Shown: positions 26,401 through 38,068, counted from the stretch's first letter. The stretch: DNA of 64,000 bases from Azonexus sp. (GCA_017983615.1 JAGOBB010000004.1:115899-179898), one strand, 5' to 3'. Notes: a model not told the origin generated them from the sequence alone. Made by a program: numbers and translations.

Positions 26401-27219
26401 ATGACCCATCCGCTGCAAGCCACCATCGAAGAACTCTGGGAACGCCGCACCGAGCTGTCCCCGCAATCCGCACCGACGACCATCGCCGCCATCGAATCGG
26501 TGATCGGCGATCTCGACTCGGGCAAGCTGCGCGTTGCCGAAAAGATCGGTGGCGAATGGTTCACCCACCAGTGGATCAAGAAGGCCGTGCTGCTCTCCTT
26601 CCGCGTTCGCGACAACCGCGTGCAACAGTCGGGCGACGTCCGTTTCTTCGACAAGGTCGACACCAAGTTCGAAGGCTGGACCGAAGAACAGTTCCGCCAG
26701 GGCGGCTTCCGCGTCGTGCCGGGCACCATCGCCCGCAAGGGTTCCTTCGTCGCTAAGAACGCCGTGCTGATGCCCTCCTTCGTCAATATCGGCGCCTACG
26801 TCGATGAAGGCACCATGGTCGACACCTGGGTCACCGTCGGTTCCTGCGCCCAGATCGGCAAGAACGTGCACCTCTCCGGCGGCGTCGGCATCGGCGGCGT
26901 CCTTGAGCCGCTGCAGGCAAACCCGACCATCATCGAAGACAACTGCTTCATCGGCGCCCGTTCGGAAGTCGTCGAAGGCGTCGTCGTCGGCGAAAACTCG
27001 GTCATCTCGATGGGTGTCTACATCGGCCAGAGCACCCCGATCTACGACCGCGAAACCGGCGAAGTCAGCTACGGCAAGATTCCGGCCGGTTCGGTCGTGA
27101 TCAGCGGCAACCTGCCCAAGGCCAACGGCGCCTACAGCCTCTATGCTGCTATCATCGTCAAGAAGGTCGACGCGCAAACCCGTTCGAAGACCAGCATCAA
27201 CGAACTGCTGCGCGCCTAA
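26401..27219 (+). CDS. dapD: 2,3,4,5-tetrahydropyridine-2,6-dicarboxylate N-succinyltransferase
   Basis: A succinyl-CoA-dependent step of lysine/diaminopimelate synthesis. The 272-residue protein shows an N-terminal helical domain and a left-handed beta-helix with hexapeptide repeats ([55 protein letters not shown]). A good ribosome binding site (GAGAGAA) precedes ATG. Typical length. Confidence 0.96.
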   Translation: MTHPLQATIEELWERRTELSPQSAPTTIAAIESVIGDLDSGKLRVAEKIGGEWFTHQWIKKAVLLSFRVRDNRVQQSGDVRFFDKVDTKFEGWTEEQFRQGGFRVVPGTIARKGSFVAKNAVLMPSFVNIGAYVDEGTMVDTWVTVGSCAQIGKNVHLSGGVGIGGVLEPLQANPTIIEDNCFIGARSEVVEGVVVGENSVISMGVYIGQSTPIYDRETGEVSYGKIPAGSVVISGNLPKANGAYSLYAAIIVKKVDAQTRSKTSINELLRA

Positions 27220-27246
27220 GTCTCACCACCCTACGAAGGTCTCGAC

Positions 27247-30463
<3,217 letters not shown>

Positions 30464-30472
30464 GTTGTCCAT

Positions 30473-31342
30473 TTGAGCAAGCTGTACGAATTGCCCAGCC
30501 CGTTCGAGGTCGAAACGGGCACCGTGCTGATGCACGAGCCGGCCTGGGCCAAGGAAGGCGAACTACGCGCCCAGTTGCTCGACGAGAGCTACCCCAGGCC
30601 CTTCGTCATCGACGACGGAAAGTCGCGTTTCCTCTATTTCAACGTCCGCCTGATGCAGAGCGAAATGTCGCTCAAGGCGCCGTACGACCTGGCCATCCGC
30701 TACACGCAGAAGATGATGGCCTTCCTGCTCTTTCAGCCACGCCCGAAGCGAATTGTGCTGATCGGCCTCGGCGGCGGGTCGCTGATCAAGTTTTGCCATC
30801 GCCGGATGCCCGGCACCCATCTGACGGCCATCGAACTCGACCCGGACGTCATCGCCTTCCGTGACGCCTTCCTGGTGCCGCCCGACGACGAGCGCCTGCA
30901 AATCCTGCAGGCCGACGGCGCCGAATACATCGCCAACGCCGAGAAAGGCATCGACGTGCTGCTCGTCGACGCCTTCGACCGGACCGGCTTCGCGCCCAGC
31001 CTCGCCAACCGCGAATTCTTTGACAACGCTTTCGCCAAGCTGGCCGGCAACGGCGTGCTGGTCATCAACCTGGCCGGAGAGAAGGAAAGCTACGAAGGAC
31101 TGATCGGCGAGGCCATGCATGTTTTTGACGACCAGGTCATCGTGATTTCGGTGCCGGATGACGGCAACCACGTGCTCTACGCCTTCAAGGAACGCTATTT
31201 CGAGCCGCGCTGGCGCTGGCTGCACAACTACGCCAAGGAACTGCGCGCCAAGTTCGGCCTCGACTTCCCGGCTTTCGTGCAAAAGATGGAACGCTCGACC
31301 AAGCTCGGCCTCGCCCGCCGCGAAGCCATACGCCGGCGCTGA
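30473..31342 (+). CDS. Spermidine-synthase-like methyltransferase-fold protein
   Basis: 289 residues from a TTG start 9 bp after prmB. The motif RIVLIGLGGGSLIKFCHRRM followed by LTAIELDPDVIAFRDAF is the nucleotide-binding core of the spermidine synthase family, and DVLLVDAFDRTGF takes the place of the usual catalytic Asp loop. The polyamine-specific N-terminal beta domain is short, so it may be one of the many SpeE-like proteins of unknown substrate rather than a true spermidine synthase. It is convergent with the small lipoprotein gene. Confidence 0.75.
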   Translation: MSKLYELPSPFEVETGTVLMHEPAWAKEGELRAQLLDESYPRPFVIDDGKSRFLYFNVRLMQSEMSLKAPYDLAIRYTQKMMAFLLFQPRPKRIVLIGLGGGSLIKFCHRRMPGTHLTAIELDPDVIAFRDAFLVPPDDERLQILQADGAEYIANAEKGIDVLLVDAFDRTGFAPSLANREFFDNAFAKLAGNGVLVINLAGEKESYEGLIGEAMHVFDDQVIVISVPDDGNHVLYAFKERYFEPRWRWLHNYAKELRAKFGLDFPAFVQKMERSTKLGLARREAIRRR

Positions 31343-31383
31343 CCGCGCTGCAGGAATTTTGATTTTTGCCCTTTTTTGGGGCC

Positions 31384-31395
31384 GACCGTAGCATT
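31384..31395 (-). repeat. Uptake-signal-like 12-mer, copy 6 (intergenic)
   Basis: Exact AATGCTACGGTC on the minus strand, between the convergent SpeE-like and lipoprotein genes. It is followed by CAAAAAA, then CAAAAATCAAAATT. This is one of the three clearest extended copies. Confidence 0.85.
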
Positions 31396-31421
31396 TGCCC
31401 GGCCGTCACCGCCGAAGCCTA

Positions 31422-31628
31422 CTACTTGCCCGCCGCCTCGGCCTGCGCGGCGCGCTGCGCCATCTGCTGATTGGCCGCCTCCAGATCGCGCTGGACCCGC
31501 GCCATCGTCGCCTGCGCCTGTTCGACTTCCTGCTTCTTCGCGGCCGCAGCCGTGGCTGCCGTGCCGGCAGGCTCGATGCCACAGCCGGCCAGAACGGCCA
31601 GCGACAACAAAATCAGAACTGTTTTCAT
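31422..31628 (-). CDS. Small coiled-coil lipoprotein
   Basis: 68 residues from the ATG at 31628, with signal and lipobox (MKTVLILLSLAVLAGCG; LAGC), then a short linker and an Ala/Glu/Gln-rich helical segment (VEQAQATMARVQRDLEAANQ) likely to form a coiled coil in the periplasm. No family is assigned. It lies 12 bp downstream of pepD on the same strand. Confidence 0.7.
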   Translation of the reverse strand: MKTVLILLSLAVLAGCGIEPAGTAATAAAAKKQEVEQAQATMARVQRDLEAANQQMAQRAAQAEAAGK

Positions 31629-31640
31629 GCCTGCCTCCAA

Positions 31641-33095
31641 TCAGCGCAAGGCGGCCAGAATGGCCGTCAGCAGCCGCCAGCACTTGTCCACCGATGCGAT
31701 TTCGACCCGCTCGCCCGGCGCGTGCGCGCCGCGTATGGTCGGTCCGAACGACACGGTATCCATGCCCGGATACTTGGCCCCGATGATGCCGCATTCCAGG
31801 CCGGCGTGCACCACCTGTACTTTGGAGTCAGCCCCGAAATCCCGCCGATAGACGGCCTGGCAGACCTTGAGCAGCGGCGATGCGGGATTAGGCGCCCAGC
31901 CCGGATAAAAACCCTCTTTTTCGACGTGCGTCCCGGAAAGCGCCCACAGGCTGGCGATCTCGTCAGCCAGCGCCAGGCTGCCGCTCTCCAGCAGCGAACG
32001 CACCATGAAGTTGCACGCGCCCCCATTCGGGTGCACATCGACCATGCCGAGATTATTCGAGGTTTCAACGACGCCCGGCACCCGGCGGCTCATCCGGCGC
32101 ACGCCATGCGGGGCGGCATGCAGTGTCGCCAGCCAGACTCTCTGGTCGGCCGGCGCGAGCAGCGCGTCGGCGGTGCCGGCCGCAAGGTTCAAGCGCAGCC
32201 CGTCATCGACACCGCAGAACTCAACCTTCAGCCTGCTTTCGATTTCAGCCACGGCCGTCGCCAGCCGGCCCCCCTCGCCCGCCGGCAGGGCGATCACTGC
32301 CGCAGCCTCGCGCGGCAAGGCGTTGCGCGCCGTGCCGCCTTTCAGTTCGGACAGGCAGAGGGAAAACGCGCCCTCCAGTTCGCGCAGCACGCGCACCAGC
32401 AGCTTGATCGCATTGCCCCGTTCCTCGTGGATATCGACGCCGGAATGCCCGCCGCGCATGCCCTCCATCGAAATTCGGCGGACGACATGGCCGGCCGGCA
32501 CCGGCTCGGCCGATCCGGCCCGCGCAACATTGACGTCCAGCCCACCGGCACACCCGAGATAGAACTCGCCCCAGTCCTCGGTATCCAGATTCAGCATCAG
32601 ACGCCCCTGCAGCACGCCTGCCTCCAGACCGCGCGCGCCGCCCATGCCAGCCTCTTCATCGACCGTCAGCAACGCTTCGAGCGGCCCATGTTCAAGGGAA
32701 TCGTTCTCCAGCACGGCCAGAATCAGCGCCACGCCGATGCCGTTGTCGGCGCCCAGTGTCGTTTTGTCGCAGACCAGCCAGCCATCGCGCAGTTCTGGAA
32801 CGATGGGATCGCGCGAAAAATCGTGGTCGCTGTCCGCATTCTTCTGGCAAACCATGTCCAGATGCGCCTGCAGGACCACGCCCGGCGCCTGCTCCCGCCC
32901 GGCCGTCGCCGGCTTCCTGAAAATCAGGTTCCCGGCGGCATCGCCCGTAACATTCAGCCCCCGTTCCGTCGCCCATTGCCAGAGGCGATCGCGCAGCGCC
33001 GCCTCGTGCTTGGAAGCCCGTGGCACGGCGCAAAGTGTCGCAAAATGCGCCCAGACGGACGCCGGTTGCAGGCCGGAAAAAACGGGATCGATCAT
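31641..33095 (-). CDS. pepD: Aminoacyl-histidine dipeptidase (M20C peptidase)
   Basis: A cytosolic zinc dipeptidase of broad specificity. Start at 33095 (MIDPVFSGLQPASVWAHFAT), 484 residues; the frame extends upstream to 33203, but that stretch crosses a terminator hairpin and the attachment site and is not protein-like. Motifs: VVLQAHLDMVCQKN, TLGADNGIGVAL, LTVDEEAGMGGARGL, GMRGGHSGVDIHEERGN and the C-terminal HAGLECGIIGAKYPGMD. It marks the chromosomal flank left of the integrated element. Confidence 0.94.
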   Translation of the reverse strand: MIDPVFSGLQPASVWAHFATLCAVPRASKHEAALRDRLWQWATERGLNVTGDAAGNLIFRKPATAGREQAPGVVLQAHLDMVCQKNADSDHDFSRDPIVPELRDGWLVCDKTTLGADNGIGVALILAVLENDSLEHGPLEALLTVDEEAGMGGARGLEAGVLQGRLMLNLDTEDWGEFYLGCAGGLDVNVARAGSAEPVPAGHVVRRISMEGMRGGHSGVDIHEERGNAIKLLVRVLRELEGAFSLCLSELKGGTARNALPREAAAVIALPAGEGGRLATAVAEIESRLKVEFCGVDDGLRLNLAAGTADALLAPADQRVWLATLHAAPHGVRRMSRRVPGVVETSNNLGMVDVHPNGGACNFMVRSLLESGSLALADEIASLWALSGTHVEKEGFYPGWAPNPASPLLKVCQAVYRRDFGADSKVQVVHAGLECGIIGAKYPGMDTVSFGPTIRGAHAPGERVEIASVDKCWRLLTAILAALR

Positions 33096-33113
33096 CTTGC
33101 GCCAGCTCCAAAG

Positions 33114-33149
33114 TGAAAACCCCCGCAAACCTTGCGGCGTGCGGGGGTT
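33114..33149 (-). terminator. Intrinsic terminator left of the integrated element (original tRNA-His terminator)
   Basis: 10 bp stem AACCCCCGCA / TGCGGGGGTT with T residues following on the minus strand. It lies 11 bp outside the left attachment core, where the native tRNA-His transcript would have ended before integration. Confidence 0.75.
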
Positions 33150-33159
33150 AAATTCTGGG

Positions 33160-33177
33160 GACTGATGGGGCTCGAAC
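33160..33177 (-). other. Left attachment site (attL core)
   Basis: The 18 bp GACTGATGGGGCTCGAAC matches 41474-41491 exactly, inside tRNA-His. It is the T-loop/acceptor 3' portion of the tRNA gene. A matching CTGGGG lies just outside on both sides, with a 2 bp difference (CG missing on the left). Confidence 0.85.
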
Positions 33178-33230
33178 AAAACCCGAAAACGCCCTACCCG
33201 CAAAGCCCCAAAGAATCAGGAGAAATAAAA

Positions 33231-33252
33231 TACCGCCAAGTGTACCGTCAAC
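33231..33252. repeat. Left subterminal repeat (candidate integrase arm site)
   Basis: TACCGCCAAGTGTACCGTCA shares the core AGTGTACCG and TACCGTCA elements with repeats at 41294-41352 near the right end. Paired subterminal repeats beside attL and attR are typical of integrase or excisionase arm-type sites. Confidence 0.5.
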
Positions 33253-33268
33253 TTAAGCATGACAATTC

Positions 33269-33373
33269 TTAAAGCTGCTTGATCCGCTCAGCAAGTTCGC
33301 GAACCTGCATGCGGATCAACTCAAGGCGAAGCTGCAACAGGGATGCGGCCAGGGCGCTACGTTCTGCATTCAT
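33269..33373 (-). CDS. 34-residue coiled-coil peptide downstream of the capsid gene
   Basis: Short ORF with start at 33373 and TAA at 33269. The peptide begins MNAERSALAASLLQLRLELI and ends VRELAERIKQL, a heptad-like amphipathic helix. Support for reality: its initiation region (CGAAAGGAAT.GAAATGAATG) is almost identical to that of the capsid gene at 34526. A hairpin at 33393-33415 (CGGGGCT/AGCCCCG) separates the two genes. Function unknown; a capsid-associated helix is possible. Confidence 0.5.
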   Translation of the reverse strand: MNAERSALAASLLQLRLELIRMQVRELAERIKQL

Positions 33374-33422
33374 TTCGATTCCTTTCGATGAGCGGGGCTA
33401 GCTGGGCCAGCCCCGTTTATGT

Positions 33423-34526
33423 CTAGACCTTAGGTGTGATCAGGCGAGCGGCACCAACAGCGCGGAAGGTCGGGATAACTCGCATTTCCCCCAGAATGGT
33501 GCGCACGTTCTTGGTGAAATCATCACCAGAGGTGCCGATTTCGACGGTCATGTCATCGACAATCAGCAGTTCAAGTTGGCTTGAATCAGCAAGAAGAACC
33601 TTGCCAGCGGTCACAGTCGAAGACAGCACCACACGCAGGCCGCGCAGCAGTTCGGGAAGGGGGGCGAGATAAGCCCCGGATAGGTATTCACCCGAGCCGC
33701 TCGCCTTAGCGACGCAGATAGCCAGCCAATCAGCCGGATTTAGAACAACCGTGTCCGGATTGAAACCAGCCACTTGCATCGTTGCCACACCTTCAGAGGC
33801 AGCATCAACGAGCGAGGTATAAACTAGCGAGGTATAAGCTGTCGAATGGGCCAGCAGACCAGCCGCCCCGCCCCAGGTGCCAGTATTCAGCGTTGAATCA
33901 AGGGTGGTGCCAATAGAACGGCGCAGGGTCACATCGATAGCACGCTGCAACTCGTTGGAGTCAGTCAGGGCTTGCTTGGAAACCTTGGCATAGCCGGCAA
34001 TGGTGATACCGGCCTGAGTGATCAGGGAAAAGGTTGGACGAACAGCGGCCTTAGCATCGCCTTCAGCCGCTTGTACGGCAGCAGCGCCTTCAATGCCGGT
34101 ATAACGTGAATACTCGATGGCCGAGGTTGCGCCAATGGTGCGAGTGGGGAAGGCGTTTTGTACGCCAAGAATCATTCCTGCCGGTGCGCTTACGCCACCC
34201 GATTGAATGATTCGGACAGAACTGGTGCCGGTCACATCGCCAGCGGCCTTGATTTCAATACGCAGTTTGTCGGTCTTGGAGAGCAGGTCGCCATTGTCTT
34301 GAATGGATTTCCAGACCTTATTGCCTAGGCTGCCGCTAGCGCCACCGGCGCTTACTGAATCGACAGACCAGGCGGAACCCTTCTGCTCAAGGCCAAGCAG
34401 ACGGTCAGCAAATTCGCGCTGACTATCCTTCATCTCATTGATTTCTTTTCGCGCAGCCTGTTTGAACGTATTAACGCTGCTCTCGATGCCTTCCAAGCCT
34501 TTTGTGACGATTTCAACTACATTCAT
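33423..34526 (-). CDS. HK97-fold phage major capsid protein
   Basis: 367 residues. The N-terminal 50 residues are helical and charged (IESSVNTFKQAARKEINEMK), like the delta/scaffolding segment. The body has typical capsid features: PTFSLITQAGITIAGYAKVS, the E-loop-like region around residues 90-140, VAGFNPDTVVLNPADWLAI and GKVLLADSSQLELLIVDDMT. No prohead protease, portal or terminase lies nearby, so the gene is orphaned; helper-phage functions are presumably needed. The 60-residue gene upstream overlaps its start by 14 bp. Confidence 0.88.
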   Translation of the reverse strand: MNVVEIVTKGLEGIESSVNTFKQAARKEINEMKDSQREFADRLLGLEQKGSAWSVDSVSAGGASGSLGNKVWKSIQDNGDLLSKTDKLRIEIKAAGDVTGTSSVRIIQSGGVSAPAGMILGVQNAFPTRTIGATSAIEYSRYTGIEGAAAVQAAEGDAKAAVRPTFSLITQAGITIAGYAKVSKQALTDSNELQRAIDVTLRRSIGTTLDSTLNTGTWGGAAGLLAHSTAYTSLVYTSLVDAASEGVATMQVAGFNPDTVVLNPADWLAICVAKASGSGEYLSGAYLAPLPELLRGLRVVLSSTVTAGKVLLADSSQLELLIVDDMTVEIGTSGDDFTKNVRTILGEMRVIPTFRAVGAARLITPKV

Positions 34527-34695
34527 TTCTATTCCTTTCGGTATTGAACTGTAGGGAAACCTGCTTCAAAGCCTCCCTCTTTGACGCGCCTTCTTGCACT
34601 AGGAGCTTTTCCAACTGGCGCTTTGCTCTGGCCAGCTCGTAATCACCTCTAGGTGCAGGCTTGCTCGTAGAATCGTTTTCAATGAAACTTTTCAC
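34513..34695 (-). CDS. 60-residue helical protein upstream of capsid gene
   Basis: Begins MKSFIENDSTSKPAPRGDYE, then a basic helical segment (LARAKRQLEKLLVQEGASKR). Its stop lies 14 bp inside the capsid gene, so translation is probably coupled. No family is recognised; a small DNA-packaging or capsid-associated role is conceivable from position only. Confidence 0.55.
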   Translation of the reverse strand: MKSFIENDSTSKPAPRGDYELARAKRQLEKLLVQEGASKREALKQVSLQFNTERNRNECS

Positions 34696-34704
34696 AGACG
34701 CATC

Positions 34705-35001
34705 CTATTGAGAGACAGCGTCATTTTTCTCCGAAAAATTTCTTGCGTTTTGTACGTCCCTTTCCGCGGTACGTTGCGAGACATTGAAACGACAGACGAT
34801 AGCCGCGGAAATGTCGGCAGGGCGCATGCCGTTTGCCAGCATGTTTGTAGCTGCCCGAACGCGGCGCGCCTGTTTTGGTTCGGTTGGAATGTAGATCGTC
34901 TGCCCAGCGTATTTCGCCAGGCACGCCACCAATAGAAGCTGGGCCTGGGGCGTTGGCATCGCGGCATGCAGTTCGTCAACGAAAGAGTTGGTTTTTTTCA
35001 T
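34705..35001 (-). CDS. Small helix-turn-helix protein of the element
   Basis: 98 residues from the ATG at 35001, preceded by GAGG eight bases upstream. The segment MRPADISAAIVCRFNVSQRT reads as a helix-turn-helix. It could be a transcription activator for the capsid genes or a small-terminase-like DNA-binding protein; the position between the iteron array and the capsid gene fits either. No family is assigned with certainty. Confidence 0.6.
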   Translation of the reverse strand: MKKTNSFVDELHAAMPTPQAQLLLVACLAKYAGQTIYIPTEPKQARRVRAATNMLANGMRPADISAAIVCRFNVSQRTAERDVQNARNFSEKNDAVSQ

Positions 35002-35123
35002 CGCCAATACCTCGCAGTATCAAGGTTCATAACCCCCCCCTATCCATTTCGCGGCGCTGCACAGAGCTAGGAGGGCCCGGTCTTTGGCTCATGGGTTCTG
35101 GACTTTTCCACCCCCCTCCCCAC

Positions 35124-35217
35124 CGACAAAACCGGTTGCTACCGACAATCGACAATGTCGACAAAGTCGACAGACGCTTATTTCTTGGGCAGTTTGTCGA
35201 GTTTGTCGACTTTGTCG
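35124..35217. repeat. Iteron-like CGACAA array (candidate origin or operator)
   Basis: CGACAA occurs at 35124, 35143, 35150 and 35159, with CGACAG at 35168. The inverse TTTGTCG occurs at 35193, 35202 and 35211, exactly 9 bp apart. Two opposed clusters are thus separated by about 20 bp, in the 292 bp gap (35002-35293) between the capsid side and the replication genes. The gap also carries an 8-C run near 35033. Candidate binding sites for the element's primase/helicase or regulator. Confidence 0.6.
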
Positions 35218-35293
35218 TGTGTCTATACTTTCCAACATGCAAGCACCTGAATATAAAGATAAAGATACTTAATATAGGTTTCATGGCGACAGA

Positions 35294-36904
35294 CTAGCCT
35301 TTCTCGACAAACAGCTTGGGGTTCATCCGGATCATGGTGGTAGGTGGTGCGCCCTTGTTTGGCACCTTGTCTATCCTTGCCACGTCACTCTGCGCCAGGC
35401 GCTCAAGGGCTTTCTCCAGGCGCTCGATACTCCTGAACCTGCCCTCCATGGCTTTCTGGCATTGCCGTCTGCTGAACGACAACATGCCACCATCCCGCGC
35501 CCATTTCACAATCGCCGTCGCGTCGGTATCGGTCGCATCCGCACCCAGCAGGCCGAACGCCGCATGCGCGTGGTCAATCAGCAGACGGCAGAGTCGCACC
35601 GCTTTCTCAGTGGCTTCAAGGCTCACGCTCTCAGCAGCGGGCCCGGACTCTGCCAGTTCGAGCAGCGCCGCAATCCGCGCCGCCGCGCCCGGCAGTTTGC
35701 TTGACCAGTCGGCTATGGATTCCATCGCGCCGCGCTCGCCCTGCTGCGTCTCGATCTCAGCCGCGAAGTCGAGCCATACCTCGCGGGCAGGATCGGTCAG
35801 GCCAAGCACTCGGGGCTTGCTGGCCACCTGCTGGCGACCGTCGAGCAGCCCATGCAGTCGGTGCTCGTATTCCTTCTGTATGTAGCTGGGGATTGCCCAG
35901 CGCCGCCGCACATCACGCTTGCCCACATTGCTGTCCGGCATGGCGAACAGGAAGCGGGCCAGCAGGCCACTATCCCTGAAGCGCCGGCTGCTCGCCACAT
36001 CGGCCAGCACGCCCGGCTGCAACGCCAGGCCAAAGGTCAAGGCCGGCCGGTCGACGTGGGCGCAGCGGTCGGCACGATCCACCCGCATAGGTGTGCCGGC
36101 ATGGCCCTGCAGGAACACATCCAGGCTCGCCATACCGCCCGAATACATCCCGGCCATAATCAGGAATATCCCTGCCTCGTCGCTGAGCACTGACATGCGC
36201 TCGGCGTGTTCCACGAGGAGCGCCTGCAACCGCTCGGCGGTCACGTCGCCAGTAAATAGGCGAGGCGCCCTGACCTCGGGCGGCATGGTGTTTTCCTCTT
36301 CCTCGATCAGCTTGCGGATGCGTTCACGGTCCTGGTCGTTCTCGGCATTGACCGCATCCTTGGTCAGCTTCTCGATACGCTTCTTGGCCACCAACCGCCC
36401 GGCGTGCGACCGTGCGATCTCAGGACGCAAGCGGTCGCGTTCGAGCTTTTCCCAATAGACCAAGGGCGCCGCCAAAGCACCAATGACTGCAGTCTTCCGG
36501 CTGCCGCTGGGCAGCGCCGTCAGGGTCCACAAACTCAATGGCTCGGTGTAGTCGTCATCCTCGCCCCAGGGCGCCACCTCGAACCGCCGATGCAGGCAGG
36601 TAGCGAGCACCGACAGCGCCACCATCACAGCCAAGGCAGGCGGGGTCTGTGTCGATTCAGCCACGGCCCCCGCCATATCCTTGACCCAGGTCGGCAACAC
36701 GTCGACCGGAATATCCGGCACCGGTACTTTTCCGGGGAGGATCGGATCGGGCCAGTTCTCGCCAATGTGGCGAACCTCAGAATCGCGCCCGGTAGCGCTT
36801 TCTTGGGGTGCCTGATGTGTGGCAATGGCTGAAGTAATTACTGCCGCCACGGCGCCGCCGCCTGCCACCCTAGCCATATCGTTGAAGTCGGAACGATCAG
36901 ACAC
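35294..36904 (-). CDS. DUF3987-type replication protein (helicase-like)
   Basis: 536 residues from a GTG start at 36904 (first residues MSDRSDFNDMARVAG), preceded by GGGAGGT. It contains the DUF3987 pattern of phage replication proteins: PPALAVMVALSVLATCLHRR, LWTLTALPSGSRKTAVIGAL (P-loop-like, SGSRKT), LSDEAGIFLIMAGMYSGGMA and GLLARFLFAMPDS. The start overlaps the TOPRIM gene stop by 8 bp. Its first residues (SDFNDMARVAG) look like the end of a TOPRIM domain, suggesting a split of a once-fused primase-helicase. Confidence 0.8.
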   Translation of the reverse strand: MSDRSDFNDMARVAGGGAVAAVITSAIATHQAPQESATGRDSEVRHIGENWPDPILPGKVPVPDIPVDVLPTWVKDMAGAVAESTQTPPALAVMVALSVLATCLHRRFEVAPWGEDDDYTEPLSLWTLTALPSGSRKTAVIGALAAPLVYWEKLERDRLRPEIARSHAGRLVAKKRIEKLTKDAVNAENDQDRERIRKLIEEEENTMPPEVRAPRLFTGDVTAERLQALLVEHAERMSVLSDEAGIFLIMAGMYSGGMASLDVFLQGHAGTPMRVDRADRCAHVDRPALTFGLALQPGVLADVASSRRFRDSGLLARFLFAMPDSNVGKRDVRRRWAIPSYIQKEYEHRLHGLLDGRQQVASKPRVLGLTDPAREVWLDFAAEIETQQGERGAMESIADWSSKLPGAAARIAALLELAESGPAAESVSLEATEKAVRLCRLLIDHAHAAFGLLGADATDTDATAIVKWARDGGMLSFSRRQCQKAMEGRFRSIERLEKALERLAQSDVARIDKVPNKGAPPTTMIRMNPKLFVEKG

Positions 36905-37733
36905 GGGCCACCTCCCCGAAGGCAGGTACAGCCAGCACCGCACCAACCGCCCGCGCCGCCGCCTGCGCCGCCGTCAGACCAGGGTTGCCCGGCGTTTCGG
37001 TGTCGTTGTCGGCTGCAATGACCAAGGTCAGGCGAGGGAACTTCTGACGCAAAGCCTTGGCCACCGGCTGCAGGTTGCCAGCATCGAAGGCCACCGCCGT
37101 CGCGTTGCCGGTAGCCTGGTAGATGGTCGCACCGGTAGCGTAGCCCTCGCAGATACAGAGCGCCGCCGCCGGTCTGCCGATAGCGTGATAACAACCCCGC
37201 TTGCGCCCACCGGTCAGGAAGGTCTTGCGGCCATCCGCCCCGATGAATTGCAGGCTGTGCAGCGTGCCGTCGACATCGCGTAGAGGAACAACCAACTGCT
37301 GCCGGAGCAGCTTGATCCCATAGGCAGGAACGCCCTTCTTGACCAGATAGGCATGGGAACCATCAGCGGGCCCTGCCTTCTCCCACAGACCTTGAGCCCG
37401 CTGCCGTGCCGATGTATGGACCGCTGCCTGCTCGGCATCGCGGGCCAACTTCGCCGCGGCGACCCGTGCAGTCATCGCCATCCGCTCGGCCTCGGTCATC
37501 GCCTCGGCTGACAAAGGCGACCAAGTTTCAGACTGGCCTGTTTTCCAGGAACCAAAAGCCCCGAAAGGCTGCGCATCGATATTGAGTACGTACCAGCCGT
37601 TCTTGCTGCCGGCCTTGTCGCCCTCCACCTGGTAGCGATGCAACACACCATCGGCAATCAGCTCGCCCTTGCGCATAGCCAAGCCGGCCAGCCCCAGGGC
37701 TTTGCGGAAATCATCAGGATAGAAGGCGGTCAT
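36897..37733 (-). CDS. TOPRIM-domain primase-like protein
   Basis: 278 residues from the ATG at 37733, which has a strong GGAGGAGG upstream. The TOPRIM acidic residues are in AALCICEGYATGATIYQAT (Glu) and LTLVIAADNDTETPGNPG (Asp-x-Asp). An N-terminal zinc-binding domain is not evident, so priming may rely on partner proteins. It is coupled upstream to the zinc-ribbon gene (ATGA) and downstream to DUF3987. Likely acts with DUF3987 at the candidate origin. Confidence 0.82.
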   Translation of the reverse strand: MTAFYPDDFRKALGLAGLAMRKGELIADGVLHRYQVEGDKAGSKNGWYVLNIDAQPFGAFGSWKTGQSETWSPLSAEAMTEAERMAMTARVAAAKLARDAEQAAVHTSARQRAQGLWEKAGPADGSHAYLVKKGVPAYGIKLLRQQLVVPLRDVDGTLHSLQFIGADGRKTFLTGGRKRGCYHAIGRPAAALCICEGYATGATIYQATGNATAVAFDAGNLQPVAKALRQKFPRLTLVIAADNDTETPGNPGLTAAQAAARAVGAVLAVPAFGEVARV

Positions 37734-38068
37734 TGTGCAGCCTCCTCCCCGTCGCAATACGCTTCGACAGATGCAAGCACTCCATCGCGGGATGCGCCGC
37801 CTGCCTGGTACAACGCCAGGCAGCGCCCACAGATATCGAAAGCAAAAACCACCGGAACCATTGAACGAACTGGATACATCCGGACGGCCTTGCGCCGTTT
37901 GCGCAACGCGTTGAATGGTTTCCGGCAGCTCGCACACTCGGGGTTCGGAGCGCCAAGATGCACCTCGTTGTCGGCCTTGGAATAGACCGGAAGAAGGTCA
38001 CTCACCGTTTTACCGGGTGGAATCGGCGTCATACCGTGCAAGCATCCTGTTTTGGAATCACGCGCCAT
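37730..38068 (-). CDS. Hypothetical protein with CxxC pairs (zinc-ribbon-like)
   Basis: 112 residues. Two Cys pairs (PECASCRKPF and FDICGRCLAL) could bind one zinc ion; the middle is strongly basic (NALRKRRKAVRMYPVRS). A DNA-binding accessory of the downstream primase is plausible, since the primase lacks its own zinc finger, but this is inference. It overlaps the primase start (ATGA) and the preceding small gene by 11 bp. Confidence 0.6.
   Translation of the reverse strand: MARDSKTGCLHGMTPIPPGKTVSDLLPVYSKADNEVHLGAPNPECASCRKPFNALRKRRKAVRMYPVRSMVPVVFAFDICGRCLALYQAGGASRDGVLASVEAYCDGEEAAQ

Noticed and set aside
24970-27177. Long minus-strand open frame of over 700 codons
   Set aside because: It is antisense to dapC and dapD, whose motifs and operon order are unambiguous. 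The frame is an artefact of GC-rich codon structure.
33096-33203. N-terminal extension of pepD
   Set aside because: The extra codons cross a terminator hairpin and the attachment site; family alignment and the ATG at 33095 give the normal length.
35124-35217. CRISPR-like short repeats
   Set aside because: Units of 6-7 bp with 7-9 bp spacing in two orientations and no unique spacers; iterons or operators fit, CRISPR does not.
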